A DNA stretch of 32,522 nt from Plasmopara viticola (taxonomy: Eukaryota; Oomycota; Peronosporomycetes; Peronosporales; Peronosporaceae). The translations under genes and the position numbers were made by a program. Under the pieces are notes generated by a model, which ran no database searches, was not told the origin of the DNA, and saw only the letters and a list, made by a program, of their open reading frames with translations. Where the stretch lies: assembly GCA_001695595.3 (NCBI GenBank), contig MBPM02000297.1:1-32522 (forward strand), in the 5' to 3' direction. Within the stretch, counting starts at the first letter, position 1. The number at the start of each line of letters is the position of its first letter. Below, piece after piece: positions 9,761-21,596 of this stretch.

Positions 9761-10557
9761 GTGCAATTCTTCCTACAGCCTCAGATACGTCCAATACAGC
9801 TTCCTGGACATGCAGCCATGCTTTTACGTAGAACGAAGCACTTCCTGCTCCAGTAGAAGCGCCGATTCTTCCTACGGCTCAGATACGTCAAATCTAGCTT
9901 CCTGAGCAAGCACATATGCGTTGCAAGCGTACCTTAGCGAGTTCTGCTCCATTTGAAGCGTCAATTCTTCCCACGGCCTCAGATACGTCAAAAATAGCTT
10001 CCAGGACATGCAGACACGAGTTCCGAGCTTAACTAAGCGAGTTCTTCTCCTTTTGAAGATCTGATTCTTCTTCCAGCCTCAGATACGTCCAGTACAGCTT
10101 CCTGGATATGCAGTCACGCGTTTTAAGTAAAACCTAGCGATTGCTGCTCCAATAGAAGCGCCGATTCTTCCTACGGCTCAGGTACGTCAAAACTCGCTTC
10201 CTGAGCAAGCACATATGCGTTGCAAGCGTACCTTAGCGAGTTCTGCTGTATTTGAAGCGCCTATTCTTCCCACGGCCTTAGATACGGCAAATGAAGCTTT
10301 CAGGACATGCAGACACGCGTTCCGAGCGTAACTAAGCTAGTTCTTCTCCAGTAGAAGCGCCGATTCTTTCTACGGCCTCAGATACGTCAAATCTAGTTTC
10401 CTGAGCAAGCACATATGCGTTGCAAGCGAACCTTAGCGAGTTCTTCTCCAGTAGAAGCGCCGATTTTTTCTACGGCCTCAGATACGTCAAATCTAGCATT
10501 CTGAGCAAGCACCTATGCGTTGCAAGCGTACCTTAGCGGGTTCTGCTCCATTTGAAG
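9761..10557. repeat. 797 bp eight-monomer tandem duplication, copy 1
   Basis: It starts at GTGCAATTCTTCC, directly after CCATTTGAAG. It contains the unusual class A monomer ATGCTTTTACGTAGAACG, a class C with GAGCTTAAC, and the GGCCTTAGATACGG junction. Read base by base against the following copy I find five differences, including one single-T length change. Confidence 0.92.
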
Positions 10558-11353
10558 GTGCAATTCTTCCTACAGCCTCAGATACGTCCAATACAGCTTC
10601 CTGGACATGCAGCCATGCTTTTACGTAGAACGAAGCACTTCCTGCTCCAGTAGAAGCGCCGATTCTTCCTACGGCTCAGATACGTCAAATCTAGCTTCCT
10701 GAGCAAGCACATATGCGTTGCAAGCGTACCTTAGCGAGTTCTGCTCCATTTGAAGCGTCAATTCTTCCCACGACCTCAGATACGTCAAAAGTAGCTTCCA
10801 GGACATGCAGACACGAGTTCCGAGCTTAACTAAGCGAGTTCTTCTCCTTTTGAAGATCTGATTCTTCTTCCAGCCTCAGATACGTCCAGTACAGCTTCCT
10901 GGATATGCAGTCACGCGTTTTAAGTAAAACCTAGCGATTGCTGCTCCAATAGAAGCGCCGATTCTTCCTACGGCTCAGGTACGTCAAAACTCGCTTCCTG
11001 AGCAAGCACATATGCGTTGCAAGCGTACCTTAGCGAGTTCTGCTGTATTTGAAGCGCCTATTCTTCCCACGGCCTTAGATACGGCAAATGAAGCTTTCAG
11101 GACATGCAGACACGCGTTCCGAGCGTAACTAAGCTAGTTCTTCTCCAGTAGAAGCGCCGATTCTTTCTACGGCCTCAGATACGTCAAATCTAGCTTCCTG
11201 AGCAAGCACATATGCGTTGCAAGCGAACCTTAGCGAGTTCTTCTCCAGTAGAAGCGCCGATTTTTCTACGGCCTCAGATACGTCAAATCTAGCATTCTGA
11301 GCAAGCACATATGCGTTGCAAGCGTACCTTAGCGGGTTCTGCTCCATTTGAAG
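10558..11353. repeat. 797 bp eight-monomer tandem duplication, copy 2 (796 bp)
   Basis: Differences from copy 1 are CGACCTC for CGGCCTC, AAAAGTAGC for AAAAATAGC, CTAGCTTCC for CTAGTTTCC, one fewer T in the GATTTTTTCT run near 11261, and CACATATG for CACCTATG. That is about 99.4% identity. At 18.98 kb only one copy of this unit is present, so the duplication probably followed the separation of the 9–11 kb and 18–19 kb regions, unless the distal site lost one. Confidence 0.92.
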
Positions 11354-12289
11354 GGGCAATTTTTCCTACAGCCTCAGATACGTCCAATATAGCTTCCTGG
11401 ACATGCAGCCATGCGATTTAAGTAGAACGCAGCGATTCCTGCTCCAGTAGAAGCGCCGATTCTTCCTACGGCTCAGATACGTCAAATCTAGCTTCCTGAG
11501 CAAGCACATACTCGTTCCAAGCGGAACTCAGCAAGTTCTGCTCCATTTGAAGCGCCGATTCTTCCTACGGCTCAGATACGTCAAATCTAGCTTCCTGAGC
11601 AAGCACATACTCGTTTCAAGCGTAACTCAGCAAGTTCTGCTCCATTTGAAGCTCCGGTTCTTCCTACGGCTCAGATACGTCAAATCTAGCTTCCTGAGCA
11701 AGCACATACACGTTTCAAGCGTAACTCAGCGAGTTCTACTCCTTTGAAGAGCCGATTCTTTCTCCGGCCTCAGATACGTCAAATCTAGCTTCCTGAGCAA
11801 GCACATACTCGTTTCAAGCGTAACTCAGCGAGCTCTGCTCCATTTGAAGAGCCGATTCTTTCTCCGGCCTCAGATACGTCAAATCTAGCTTTCTGAGCAC
11901 CACACATATGCGTTGCAAGCGTACCTTAGCGGGTTCTGCTCCATTCGAAGGGGCAATTCTCCCTACAGCCTCAGATACGTCCAATACAGCTTCCTGGACA
12001 TGCAGCCATGCGTTTTAAGTAGAACGCAGCGATTCCTGCTCCAGTAGAAGCGCCGATTCTTCCTACGGTTCAGATACGTCAAATCTAGCTTCCTGAACAA
12101 GCAGATACTCGTTTCAAGCGTATCTCAGCAAGTTCTGCTCCATTTGAAGCGCCGATTCTTCCTACGGCTCAGATACGTCAAATCTAGCTTCCTGAGCAAG
12201 CACATACACGTTTCAAGCGTAACTCAGCGAGTTCTACTCCTTTGAAGAGCCGATTCTTTCTCCGGCCTCAGATACGTCAAATCTAGCTT
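11071..12289. repeat. Long-range segment D3, copy 3
   Basis: It overlaps the end of the 797 bp duplication and continues into the core. It matches 18977–20195 at +7906/7907. It contains the GCTCCGGTTC and GAACAAGCAGATACTCG class B variants and one CACCACACAT monomer. Confidence 0.84.
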
Positions 12290-12385
12290 TCTGAGCACCA
12301 CACATATGCGTTGCAAGCGTACCTTAGCGGGTTCTGCTCCATTCGAAGGGGCAATTCTCCCTACAGCCTCAGATACGTCCAATAC

Positions 12386-12975
12386 AGCTTCCTGACATGC
12401 AGCCATGCGTTTTAAGTAGAACGCTGCGATTCCTGCTCCAGTAGAAGCGCCGATTCTTCCTACGGCTCGGATACGTCAAATCTAGCTTCCTGAGCAAGCA
12501 CATACTCGTTTCAAGCGTAACTCAGCAAGTTCTGCTCCATTTGAAGCGCCGATTCTTCCTACGGCTCAGATACGTCAAATCTAGCTTCCTGAGCAAGCAC
12601 ATACACGTTTCAAGCGTAACTCAGCGAATTCTACTCCTTTGAAGAGCCGATTTTTTCTCCGGCCTCAGATACGTCAAATCTAGCTTCCTGAGCAAGAACA
12701 TACTCTTTTCAAGCGTAACTCAGCGAGTTCTACTCCATTTGAAGAGCCGATTCTTTCTCCGGCCCCAGATACGTCAAATCTAGCATTCTGAGCAAGCACA
12801 TATGCGTTGCAAGCGTACCTTAGCGAGTTCTGCTCCATTTGAAGGGGCAATTCTTCCTACAGCCTCAGATACGTCAATACAGCTTACTGGACATGCAGCC
12901 ATGCGTTTTAAGTAGAACGCAGCGATTTCTGCTCCAGTAGAAGCGCCGATTCTTCCTACGCCTCAGATACGTCAA
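12386..12975. repeat. Six-monomer core unit, copy 1 (also near 14.57 and 15.36 kb)
   Basis: It is marked by GCAAGAACATACTCTTTTC (from 12693), TCCGGCCCCAGATACG and CAGCTTACTGGACATG. The same marker train appears at +2186 and again 797 bp further on. It starts in a class A monomer that lost one G (CCTGACATGC), and it ends where the third copy also has CTACGCCTCAGATACG. Confidence 0.78.
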
Positions 12976-13549
12976 ATCTAGCTTTCTGAGCACCACACAT
13001 ACTCGTTTCAAGCGTAACTCAACAAGTTCTGCTCCATTTGAAGCGCCGATTCTTCCTACGGCTCAGATACGTCAAATCTAGCTTCCTGAGCAAGCATATA
13101 CTCGTTTCAAGCGTAACTCAGCAAGTTCTTCTCCATTTGAAGCGCCGATACTTCCTACGGCTCAGATACGTCAAATCTAGCTTTCTGAGCAAGCACATAC
13201 TCGTTTCAAGCGTAACTCAGCGAGTTCTGCTCCATTTGAAGTGCCGATTCTTTCTCCGGCCTCAGATACGTCAAATTTAGCTTTCTGAGCACCACACATA
13301 TGCGTTGCAAGCGTACCTTAGTGGGTTCTGCTCCATTGAAGGGGCAATTCTCCTCACAGCCTCAGATACGTCCAATACAGCTTCCTGGACATGCAGCCAT
13401 GCGTTTTAAGTAGAACGCAGCGATTCCTGCTCCAGTAGAAGCGCCGATTCTTCCTACGGCTCAGATACGTCAAATCTAGCTTCCTGAGCAAGCACATACT
13501 GGTTTCAAGCGTAACTCAGCAAGTTCTGCTCGATTGAAGCGCCGATTCT
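12976..13549. repeat. Core A+B monomers
   Basis: This stretch includes CTCAACAAGTTC near 13018, which recurs at 16002 and 20829 and marks monomers copied between those places. It includes two CACCACACAT variants and otherwise class A and B monomers only. No gene is seen. Confidence 0.72.
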
Positions 13550-14559
13550 TCCTACGGCTCAGATACGTCAAATCTAGCTTCCTGAGCAAGCACATACTGG
13601 TTTCAAGCGTAACTCAGCAAGTTCTGCTCCATTTGAAGCGCCGATTCTTCCTACGGCTCGGATATGTCAAATCTAGCTTCCTGAGCAAGCACATACTCGT
13701 TTCAAGCGTAACTCAGCGAGTTCTACTCCATTTGAAGTGCCGATTCTTTCTCCGGCCTCAGATACGTCAAAGCTAGCTTTCTGAGCACCACACATGTGCG
13801 TTGCAAGCGTACCTTAGCGGGTTCTGCTCCATTTGAAGGGGCATTTCTCCCTACAGCCTCATATACGTCCAATACAGCTTCCTGGACATGCAGCCATGCG
13901 TTTTAAGTAGAACGCAGCGAGTTCTGCTCCAGTAGAAGCGCCGATTCTTCCTACGGCTCAGATACGACAAATCCAGCTTCCTGAGCAAGCACATACTCGT
14001 TTGAAGCGTAACTCAGCAAGTGCTGCTCCATTTGAAGCGCCGATTCTTCCTACGGCTCGGATACGTCAAATCTAGCTTCCTGAGCAAGCACATACTCGTT
14101 TCAAGCGTAACTCAGCGAGTTCTACTCCATTTGAAGAGCCGATTCTTTCTCCGGCCTCAGATACGTCAAATCTAGCATTCTGAGCAAGCACATATGCGTT
14201 GCAAGCGTACCTTAGCGGGTTCTGCTCCATTTGAAGGGCAATTCTTCCTACAGCCTCAGATACGTCCAATACAGCTTCCTGGACATGCAGCCATGCGTTT
14301 TAAGTAGAACGCAGCAATTCCTGCTCCATTTGAAGCGCCGATTCTTCCTACGGCTCAGATACGTCAAATCTAGCTTCCTTAGCAAGCACATACTCGTTTC
14401 AAGCGTAACTCAGCGAGTTTGCTCCATTTGAAGAGCCGATTCTTTCTCCGGCCTCAGATACGTCAAATCTAGCTTTCTGAGCACCACACATATGCGTTAC
14501 AAGCGTACCTTAGCGGGTTCTGCCCATTCGAAGGGGCAATTCTCCTACAGCCTCAGATA
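13550..14559. repeat. 1.0 kb core segment, copy 1 (pair at 16137–17147)
   Basis: Landmarks recur at +2587/2588: CACATGTGCGTTG at 13791, CTCATATACGTCC at 13858, GATACGACAAATC near 13970, and ATGCGTTACAAGCG near 14492. The CATATACG and CATGTGCG variants are otherwise rare. No class C monomers. Confidence 0.8.
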
Positions 14560-15957
14560 CGTCCAATACAGCTTCCTGGACATGCAGCCATGCGTTTTAA
14601 GTAGAACGCTGCGATTCCTGCTCCATTTAAAGCGCCGATTCTTCCTACGGCTCGGATACGTCAAATCTAGCTTCCTGAGCAAGCACATACTCGTTCTAAG
14701 CGTAACTCAGCAAGTTCTGCTCCATTTGAAGCGCCGATTCTTCCTACGGCTCAGATACGTCAAATCTAGCTTCCTGAGCAAGCACATACACGTTTCAAGC
14801 GTAACTCAGCGAATTCTACTCCTTTGAAGAGCCGATTCTTTCTCCGGCCTCAGATACGTCAAATCTAGCTTCCTGAGCAAGAACATACTCTTTTCAAGCG
14901 TAACTCAGCGAGTTCTACTCCATTTGAAGAGCCGATTCTTTCTCCGGCCCCAGATACGTCAAATCTAGCATTCTGAGCAAGCACATATGCGTTGCAAGCG
15001 TACCTTAGTGAGTTCTGCTCCATTTGAAGGGGCAATTCTTCCTACAGCCTCAGATACGTCCAATACAGCTTACTGGACATGCAGCCATGCGTTTTAAGTA
15101 GAACGCAGCGATTTCTGCTCCATTTAAAGCGCCGATACTTCCTACGCCTCAGATACGTCAAATCTAGCTTTCTGAGCAAGCACATACTCGTTTCAAGCGT
15201 AACTCAGCGAGTTCTGCTCCATTTGAAGTGCCGATTCTTTCTCCGGCCTCAGATACGTCAAATTTAGCTTTCTGAGCACCACACATATGCGTTGCAAGCG
15301 TACCTTAGTGGGTTCTGCTCCATTTGAAGGGGCAATTCTCCTCACAGCCTCAGATACGTCCAATACAGCTTCCTGGACATGCAGCCATGCGTTTTAAGTA
15401 GAACGCAGCGATTCCTGCTCCAGTAGAAGCGCCGATTCTTCCTACGGCTCAGATACGTCAAATCTAGCTTCCTGAGCAAGCACATACTGGTTTCAAGCGT
15501 AACTCAGCAAGTTCTGCTCCATTTGAAGCTCCGGTTCTTCCTACGGCTCAGATACGTCAAATCTAGCTTCCTGAGCAAGCACATACACGTTTCAAGCGTA
15601 ACTCAGCGAATTCTACTCCTTTGAAGAGCCGATTCTTTCTCCGGCCTTCAGATACGTCAAATCTAGCTTCCTGAGCAAGAACATACTCTTTTCAAGCGTA
15701 ACTCAGCGAGTTCTACTCCATTTGAAGAGCCGATTCTTTCTCCGGCCCCAGATACGTCAAATCTAGCATTCTGAGCAAGCACATATGCGTTGCAAGCGTA
15801 CCTTAGCGAGTTCTGCTCCATTTGAAGGGGCAATTCTTCCTACAGCCTCAGATACGTCCAATACAGCTTACTGGACATGCAGCCATGCGTTTTAAGTAGA
15901 ACGCAGCGATTTCTGCTCCAGTAGAAGCGCCGATTCTTCCTACGCCTCAGATACGTC
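14560..15957. repeat. Two 797-spaced copies of the core unit
   Basis: GCAAGAACATACTCTTTTC occurs from 14879 and from 15676, and CAGCTTACTGGACATG follows each. About 14560–15160 aligns with 15357–15957. Several monomers differ: CCATTTAAAGCGCCGATAC against CCAGTAGAAGCGCCGATTC, and CTCGTTCTAAGCG against CTGGTTTCAAGCG. So the copies are mosaics, not clean duplicates. No gene is seen. Confidence 0.76.
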
Positions 15958-16136
15958 AAATCTAGCTTTCTGAGCACCACACATACTCGTTTCAAGCGTA
16001 ACTCAACAAGTTCTGCTCCATTTGAAGCGCCGATTCTTCCTACGGCTCAGATACGTCAAATCTAGCTTCCTGAGCAAGCATATACTCGTTTCAAGCGTAA
16101 CTCAGCAAGTTCTGCTCCATTTAGAGCGCCGATACT

Positions 16137-17147
16137 TCCTACGGCTCAGATACGTCAAATCTAGCTTCCTGAGCAAGCACATACTGGTTTCAAGCGTAAC
16201 TCAGCAAGTTCTTCTCCATTTGAAGCGCCGATTCTTCCTACGGCTCGGATATGTCAAATCTAGCTTCCTGAGCAAGCACATACTCGTTTCAAGCGTAACT
16301 CAGCGAGTTCTACTCCATTTGAAGTGCCGATTCTTTCTCCGGCCTCAGATACGTCAAAGCTAGCTTTCTGAGCACCACACATGTGCGTTGCAAGCGTACC
16401 TTAGCGGGTTCTGCTCCATTTGAAGGGGCATTTCTCCCTACAGCCTCATATACGTCCAATACAGCTTCCTGGACATGCAGCCATGCGTTTTAAGTAGAAC
16501 GCAGCGAGTTCTGCTCCAGTAGAAGCGCCGATTCTTCCTACGGCTCAGATACGACAAATCTAGCTTCCTGAGCAAGCACATACTCGTTTGAAGCGTAACT
16601 CAGCAAGTGCTGCTCCATTTGAAGCGCCGATTCTTCCTACGGCTCGGATACGTCAAATCTAGCTTCCTGAGCAAGCACATACTCGTTTCAAGCGTAACTC
16701 AGCGAGTTCTACTCCATTTGAAGAGCCGATTCTTCTCCGGCCTCAGATACGTCAAATCTAGCATTCTGAGCAAGCACATATGCGTTGCAAGCGTACCTTA
16801 GCGGGTTCTGCTCCATTTGAAGGGGCAATTCTTCCTACAGCCTCAGATACGTCCAATACAGCTTCCTGGACATGCAGCCATGCGTTTTAAGTAGAACGCA
16901 GCAATTCCTGCTCCATTTGAAGCGCCGATTCTTCCTACGGCTCAGATACGTCAAATCTAGCTTCCTTAGCAAGCACATACTCGTTTCAAGCGTAACTCAG
17001 CGAGTTCTGCTCCATTTGAAGAGCCGATTCTTTCTCCGGCCTCAGATACGTCAAATCTAGCTTTCTGAGCACCACACATATGCGTTACAAGCGTACCTTA
17101 GCGGGTTCTGCTCCATTCGAAGGGGCAATTCTCCCTACAGCCTCAGA
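16137..17147. repeat. 1.0 kb core segment, copy 2
   Basis: This is the partner of 13550–14559. Differences include CTTCTCCATTTG for CTGCTCCATTTG near 16212 and ATTCTTCTCCGG for ATTCTTTCTCCGG near 16730. It grades into the 8702-spaced copy of the 8.2–9.7 kb region from about 16.94 kb. Confidence 0.8.
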
Positions 17148-17563
17148 TACGTCCAATACAGCTTCCTGGACATGCAGCCATGCGTTTTAAGTAGAACGCA
17201 GCAATTCCTGCTCCAAATGAAGCGCCGATTCTTCCTACGGTTCAGATACGTCAAATTTAGCTTCCTGAACAAGCAGATACTCGTTTCAAGCGTAACTCAG
17301 CAAGTTCTGCTCCATTTGAAGCGCCGATTCTTCCTACGGCTCAGATACGTCAAATCTAGCTTCCTGAGCAAGCACATACACGTTTCAAGCGTAACTCAGC
17401 GAGTTCTACTCCTTTGAAGAGCCGATTCTTTCTCCGGCCTCAGATACGTCAAATCTAGCTTCCTGAGCAAGCACATATTCGTTGCAAGCGTACCTTAGCG
17501 AGTTCTGCTCCATTTGAAGCGCCGATTCTTCCCACGGCCTCAGATACGTCAAATATAGCTTCC
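16942..17563. repeat. Lead-in of the 8702 bp-spaced repeat (matches 8240–8861)
   Basis: The constant +8702 offset with 8.24–8.86 kb is already present here. Markers are CACCACACAT, CATTCGAAGGGGC, TACGGTTCAGATACG and ACAAGCAGATACTCG, then the CATATTCGTTGC class B monomer. The copy has CTCCAAATGAAGCGCC where the left copy has CTCCAGTAGAAGCGCC. Confidence 0.78.
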
Positions 17564-18443
17564 AGGACATGCAGACACGAGTTGCGAGCGTAACTAAGCG
17601 AGTTCTTCTCCGTTTGGATATTCAATTCTTCTTACAGCCTCAGACACGTTCAATACAGCTTCCTGGACATGCAGCCACGTGTTTTAAGTATAACTCAGCG
17701 TTTGCTGCTAGATGCGCCGATTCTTCCTACGGCTCAGATACGTCAAATCTCGCTTCCTGAGCAAGCATATACTCGTTTCAAGCGTAACTCAGCGAGTTAT
17801 GCTTCTATTCAGGAGCCGATTCTTTCTCCAGCCTCAGATACGTCAAATCTAGCATTCTGAGCAAGCACATATGCGTTGCAAGCGTAGCTTAGCGGGTTCT
17901 GCTCCATTTAAAGATCCGATTCTTCCTACAGCCTCAGATACGACCAATACAGCTTCTTGGACATGCAGCCATGCGCTTTAAGTAGAACGCAGCGTTTGCT
18001 GCCAGATGCGCCGATTCTTACTACGGCTCAGATACGTCAAAAATCTCGCTTCCTGAGCAAGCATATACTCGTTTCAAGCGTAACTCAGCGAGTTCTGCTC
18101 CATTTGAAGAGCCGATTCTTTCTACGGCCTCAGATTCGTCAAATCTAACTTCCTGAGCAAGCACATATGCGTTGCAAGCGTACCTTAGCGAGTTCTGCTC
18201 CTTTTGAAGATCTGATTCTTCTTACAGTCTCAGATACGTCAGCGATTGCTGCTCCAATAGAAGCGCCGATTCTTCCTACGGCTCAGATACGTCAAAACTC
18301 GCTTCCCGAGCAAGCACATACTCGTTTCAAGCGTATCTCAGCGAGTTCTGCTCCATTTAAAGAGCCGATTCTTTCTACGGCCTCAGATACGTCAAATTTA
18401 GCTTTCTGAGCAAGCACATACGCGTTGCAAGCGTAACTTAGCG
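17564..18443. repeat. 880 bp segment D2, copy 3: class C island in the core
   Basis: This is a nearly exact copy of 8862–9741. It re-introduces class C, the TGCTAGATGCGCC class A and the truncated 53 bp monomer into a region that otherwise lacks them for about 6 kb on the left. Downstream, 18482–18582 is a class A monomer (ATGTAGCCATGCGTTTCAAG) unlike the one at the matching place near 9781 and more like the one near 1010, which suggests a one-monomer replacement. Confidence 0.85.
18229..18281. repeat. Truncated 53 bp class A monomer, locus 5
   Basis: It lies exactly 8702 bp from the copy at 9527, with the same junction and the same TTACAGTCTCAG lead-in. Confidence 0.85.
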
Positions 18444-18976
18444 AGTTCTGCTCCATTTGAAGGGGCAATTCTTCCTACAGCCTCAGATACGTCAAATACA
18501 GCTTCCTGGACATGTAGCCATGCGTTTCAAGAAGAACGCAGCAATTCCTGCTCCAGTAGACGCGCCGATTCTTCCTACGGCTCAGATACGTCAAATCTAG
18601 CTTCCTGAGCAAGCACATATGCGTTGCAAGCGTACCTTAGCAAGTTCTGCTCCATTTGAAGCGTCGATTCTTCCCACGGCCTCAGATACGTCAAATATAG
18701 CTTCCAGGACATGCAGACACGAGTTCCGAGCTTAACTAAGCGAGTTCTTCTCCTTTTGAAGATCTGATTCTTCTTCCAGCCTCAGATACGTCCAGTACAG
18801 CTTCCTGGATATGCAGTCACGCGTTTTAAGTAAAACCTAGCGATTGCTGCTCCAATAGAAGCGCCGATTCTTCCTACGGCTCAGGTACGTCAAAACTCGC
18901 TTCCTGAGCAAGCACATATGCGTTGCAAGCGTACCTTAGCGAGTTCTGCTGTATTTGAAGCGCCTATTCTTCCCAC

Positions 18977-20195
18977 GGCCTTAGATACGGCAAATGAAGC
19001 TTTCAGGACATGCAGACACGCGTTCCGAGCGTAACTAAGCTAGTTCTTCTCCAGTAGAAGCGCCGATTCTTTCTACGGCCTCAGATACGTAAAATCTAGC
19101 TTCCTGAGCAAGCACATATGCGTTGCAAGCGAACCTTAGCGAGTTCTTCTCCAGTAGAAGCGCCGATTTTTTCTACGGCCTCAGATACGTCAAATCTAGC
19201 ATTCTGAGCAAGCACATATGCGTTGCAAGCGTACCTTAGCGGGTTCTGCTCCATTTGAAGGGGCAATTTTTCCTACAGCCTCAGATACGTCCAATACAGC
19301 TTCCTGGACATGCAGCCATGCGATTTAAGTAGAACGCAGCGATTCCTGCTCCAGTAGAAGCGCCGATTCTTCCTACGGCTCAGATACGTCAAATCTAGCT
19401 TCCTGAGCAAGCACATACTCGTTTGAAGCGTAACTCAGCAAGTTCTGCTCCATTTGAAGCGCCGATTCTTCCTACGGCTCAGATACGTCAAATCTAGCTT
19501 CCTGAGCAAGCACATACTCGTTTCAAGCGTAACTCAGCAAGTTCTGCTCCATTTGAAGCTCCGGTTCTTCCTACGGCTCAGATACGTCAAATCTAGCTTC
19601 CTGAGCAAGCACATACACGTTTCAAGCGTAACTCAGCGAGTTCTACTCCTTTGAAGAGCCGATTCTTTCTCCGGCCTCAGATACGTCAAATCTAGCTTCC
19701 TGAGCAAGCACATACTCGTTTCAAGCGTAACTCAGCGGGTTCTGCTCCATTTGAAGAGCCGATTCTTTCTCCGGCCTCAGATACGTCAAATCTAGCTTTC
19801 TGAGCACCACACATATGCGTTGCAAGCGTACCTTAGCGGGTTCTGCTCCATTCGAAGGGGCAATTCTCCCTACAGCCTCAGATACGTCCAATACAGCTTC
19901 CTGGACATGCAGCCATGCGTTTTAAGTAGAACGCAGCGATTCCTGCTCCAGTAGAAGCGCCGATTCTTCCTACGGTTCAGATACGTCAAATCTAGCTTCC
20001 TGAACAAGCAGATACTCGTTTCAAGCGTATCTCAGCAAGTTCTGCTCCATTTGAAGCGCCGATTCTTCCTACGGCTCAGATACGTCAAATCTAGCTTCCT
20101 GAGCAAGCACATACACGTTTCAAGCGTAACTCAGCGAGTTCTACTCCTTTGAAGAGCCGATTCTTTCTCCGGCCTCAGATACGTCAAATCTAGCT
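18977..20195. repeat. Long-range segment D3, copy 4
   Basis: It begins at GGCCTTAGATACGG and follows 11071–12289 at +7906/7907 through class C, the two CCAGTAG class B monomers, class A with ATGCGATTTAAG, and the GCTCCGGTTC class B. It then continues with one more class B monomer than copy 3 before CACCACACAT, so downstream offsets become about 8008. Confidence 0.83.
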
Positions 20196-20698
20196 TCCTG
20201 AGCAAGCACATACTCGTTTCAAGCGTAACTCAGCGAGTTCTGCTCCATTTGAAGAGCCGATTCTTTCTCCGGCCTCAGATACGTCAAATCTAGCTTTCTG
20301 AGCACCACACATATGCGTTGCAAGCGTACCTTAGCGGGTTCTGCTCCATTCGAAGGGGCAATTCTCCCTACAGCCTCAGATACGTCCAATACAGCTTCCT
20401 GGACATGCAGCCATGCGTTTTAAGTAGAACGCTGCGATTCCTGCTCCAGTAGAAGCGCCGATTCTTCCTACGGCTCGGATACGTCAAATCTAGCTTCCTG
20501 AGCAAGCACATACTCGTTTCAAGCGTAACTCAGCGCGTTCTACTCCATTTGAAGAGCCGATTCTTTCTCCGGCCCCAGATACGTCAAATCTAGCATTCTG
20601 AGCAAGCACATATGCGTTGCAAGCGTACCATAGCGGGTTCTGCTCCATTTGAAGGGGCAATTCTTCCTACAGCCTCAGATACGTCCAATACAGCTTAC

Positions 20699-21596
20699 TG
20701 GACATGCAGCCATGCGTTTTAAGTAGAACGCAGCGATTTCTGCTCCAGTAGAAGCGCCGATTCTTCCTACGCCTCAGATACGTCAAATCTAGCTTTCTAA
20801 GCACCACACATACTCGTTTCAAGCGTAACTCAACAAGTTCTGCTCCATTTGAAGCGCCGATTCTTCCTACGGCTCAGATACGTCAAATCTAGCTTCCTGA
20901 GCAAGCATATACTCGTTTCAAGCGTAAATCAGCAAGTTCTGCTCCATTTGAAGCGCCGATACTTCCTACGGCTCAGATACGTCAAATCTAGCTTTCTGAG
21001 CAAGCACATACTCGTTTCAAGCGTAACTCAGCGAGTTCTGCTCCATTTAAAGTGCCGATTCTTTCTCCGGCCTCAGATACGTCAAATTTAGCTTTCTGAG
21101 CACCACACATATGCGTTGCAAGCGTACCTTAGTGGGTTCTGCTCCATTTGAAGGGGCAATTCTCCTCACAGCCTCAGATACGTCCAATACAGCTTCCTGG
21201 ACATGCAGCCATGCGTTTTAAGTAGAACGCAGCGATTCCTGCTCCAGTAGAAGCGCCGATTCTTCCTACGGCTCAGATACGTCAAATCTAGCTTCCTGAG
21301 CAAGCACATACTGGTTTCAAGCGTAACTCAGCAAGTTCTGCTCCATTTGAAGCGCCGATTCTTCCTACGGCTCGGATATGTCAAATCTAGCTTCCTGAGC
21401 AAGCACATACTCGTTTCAAGCGTAACTCAGCGAGTTCTACTCCAGTTGAAGTGCCGATTCTTTCTCCGGCCTCAGATACGTCAAAGCTAGCTTTCTGAGC
21501 ACCACACATGTGCGTTGCAAGCGTACCTTAGCGGGTTCTGCTCCATTTGAAGGGGCATTTCTCCCTACAGCCTCAGATACGTCCAATACAGCTTCC
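20699..21596. repeat. 898 bp nine-monomer tandem duplication, copy 1
   Basis: It starts at TGGACATGCAGCC and recurs at 21597 with a period of 898 bp. It contains two CACCACACAT monomers near the start and middle, and CATGTGCG near the end. The copies differ at about eight or nine sites that I can see, for example TTCTAAGCACC against TTCTGAGCACC and GTAAATCAG against GTCACTCAG. Confidence 0.86.
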
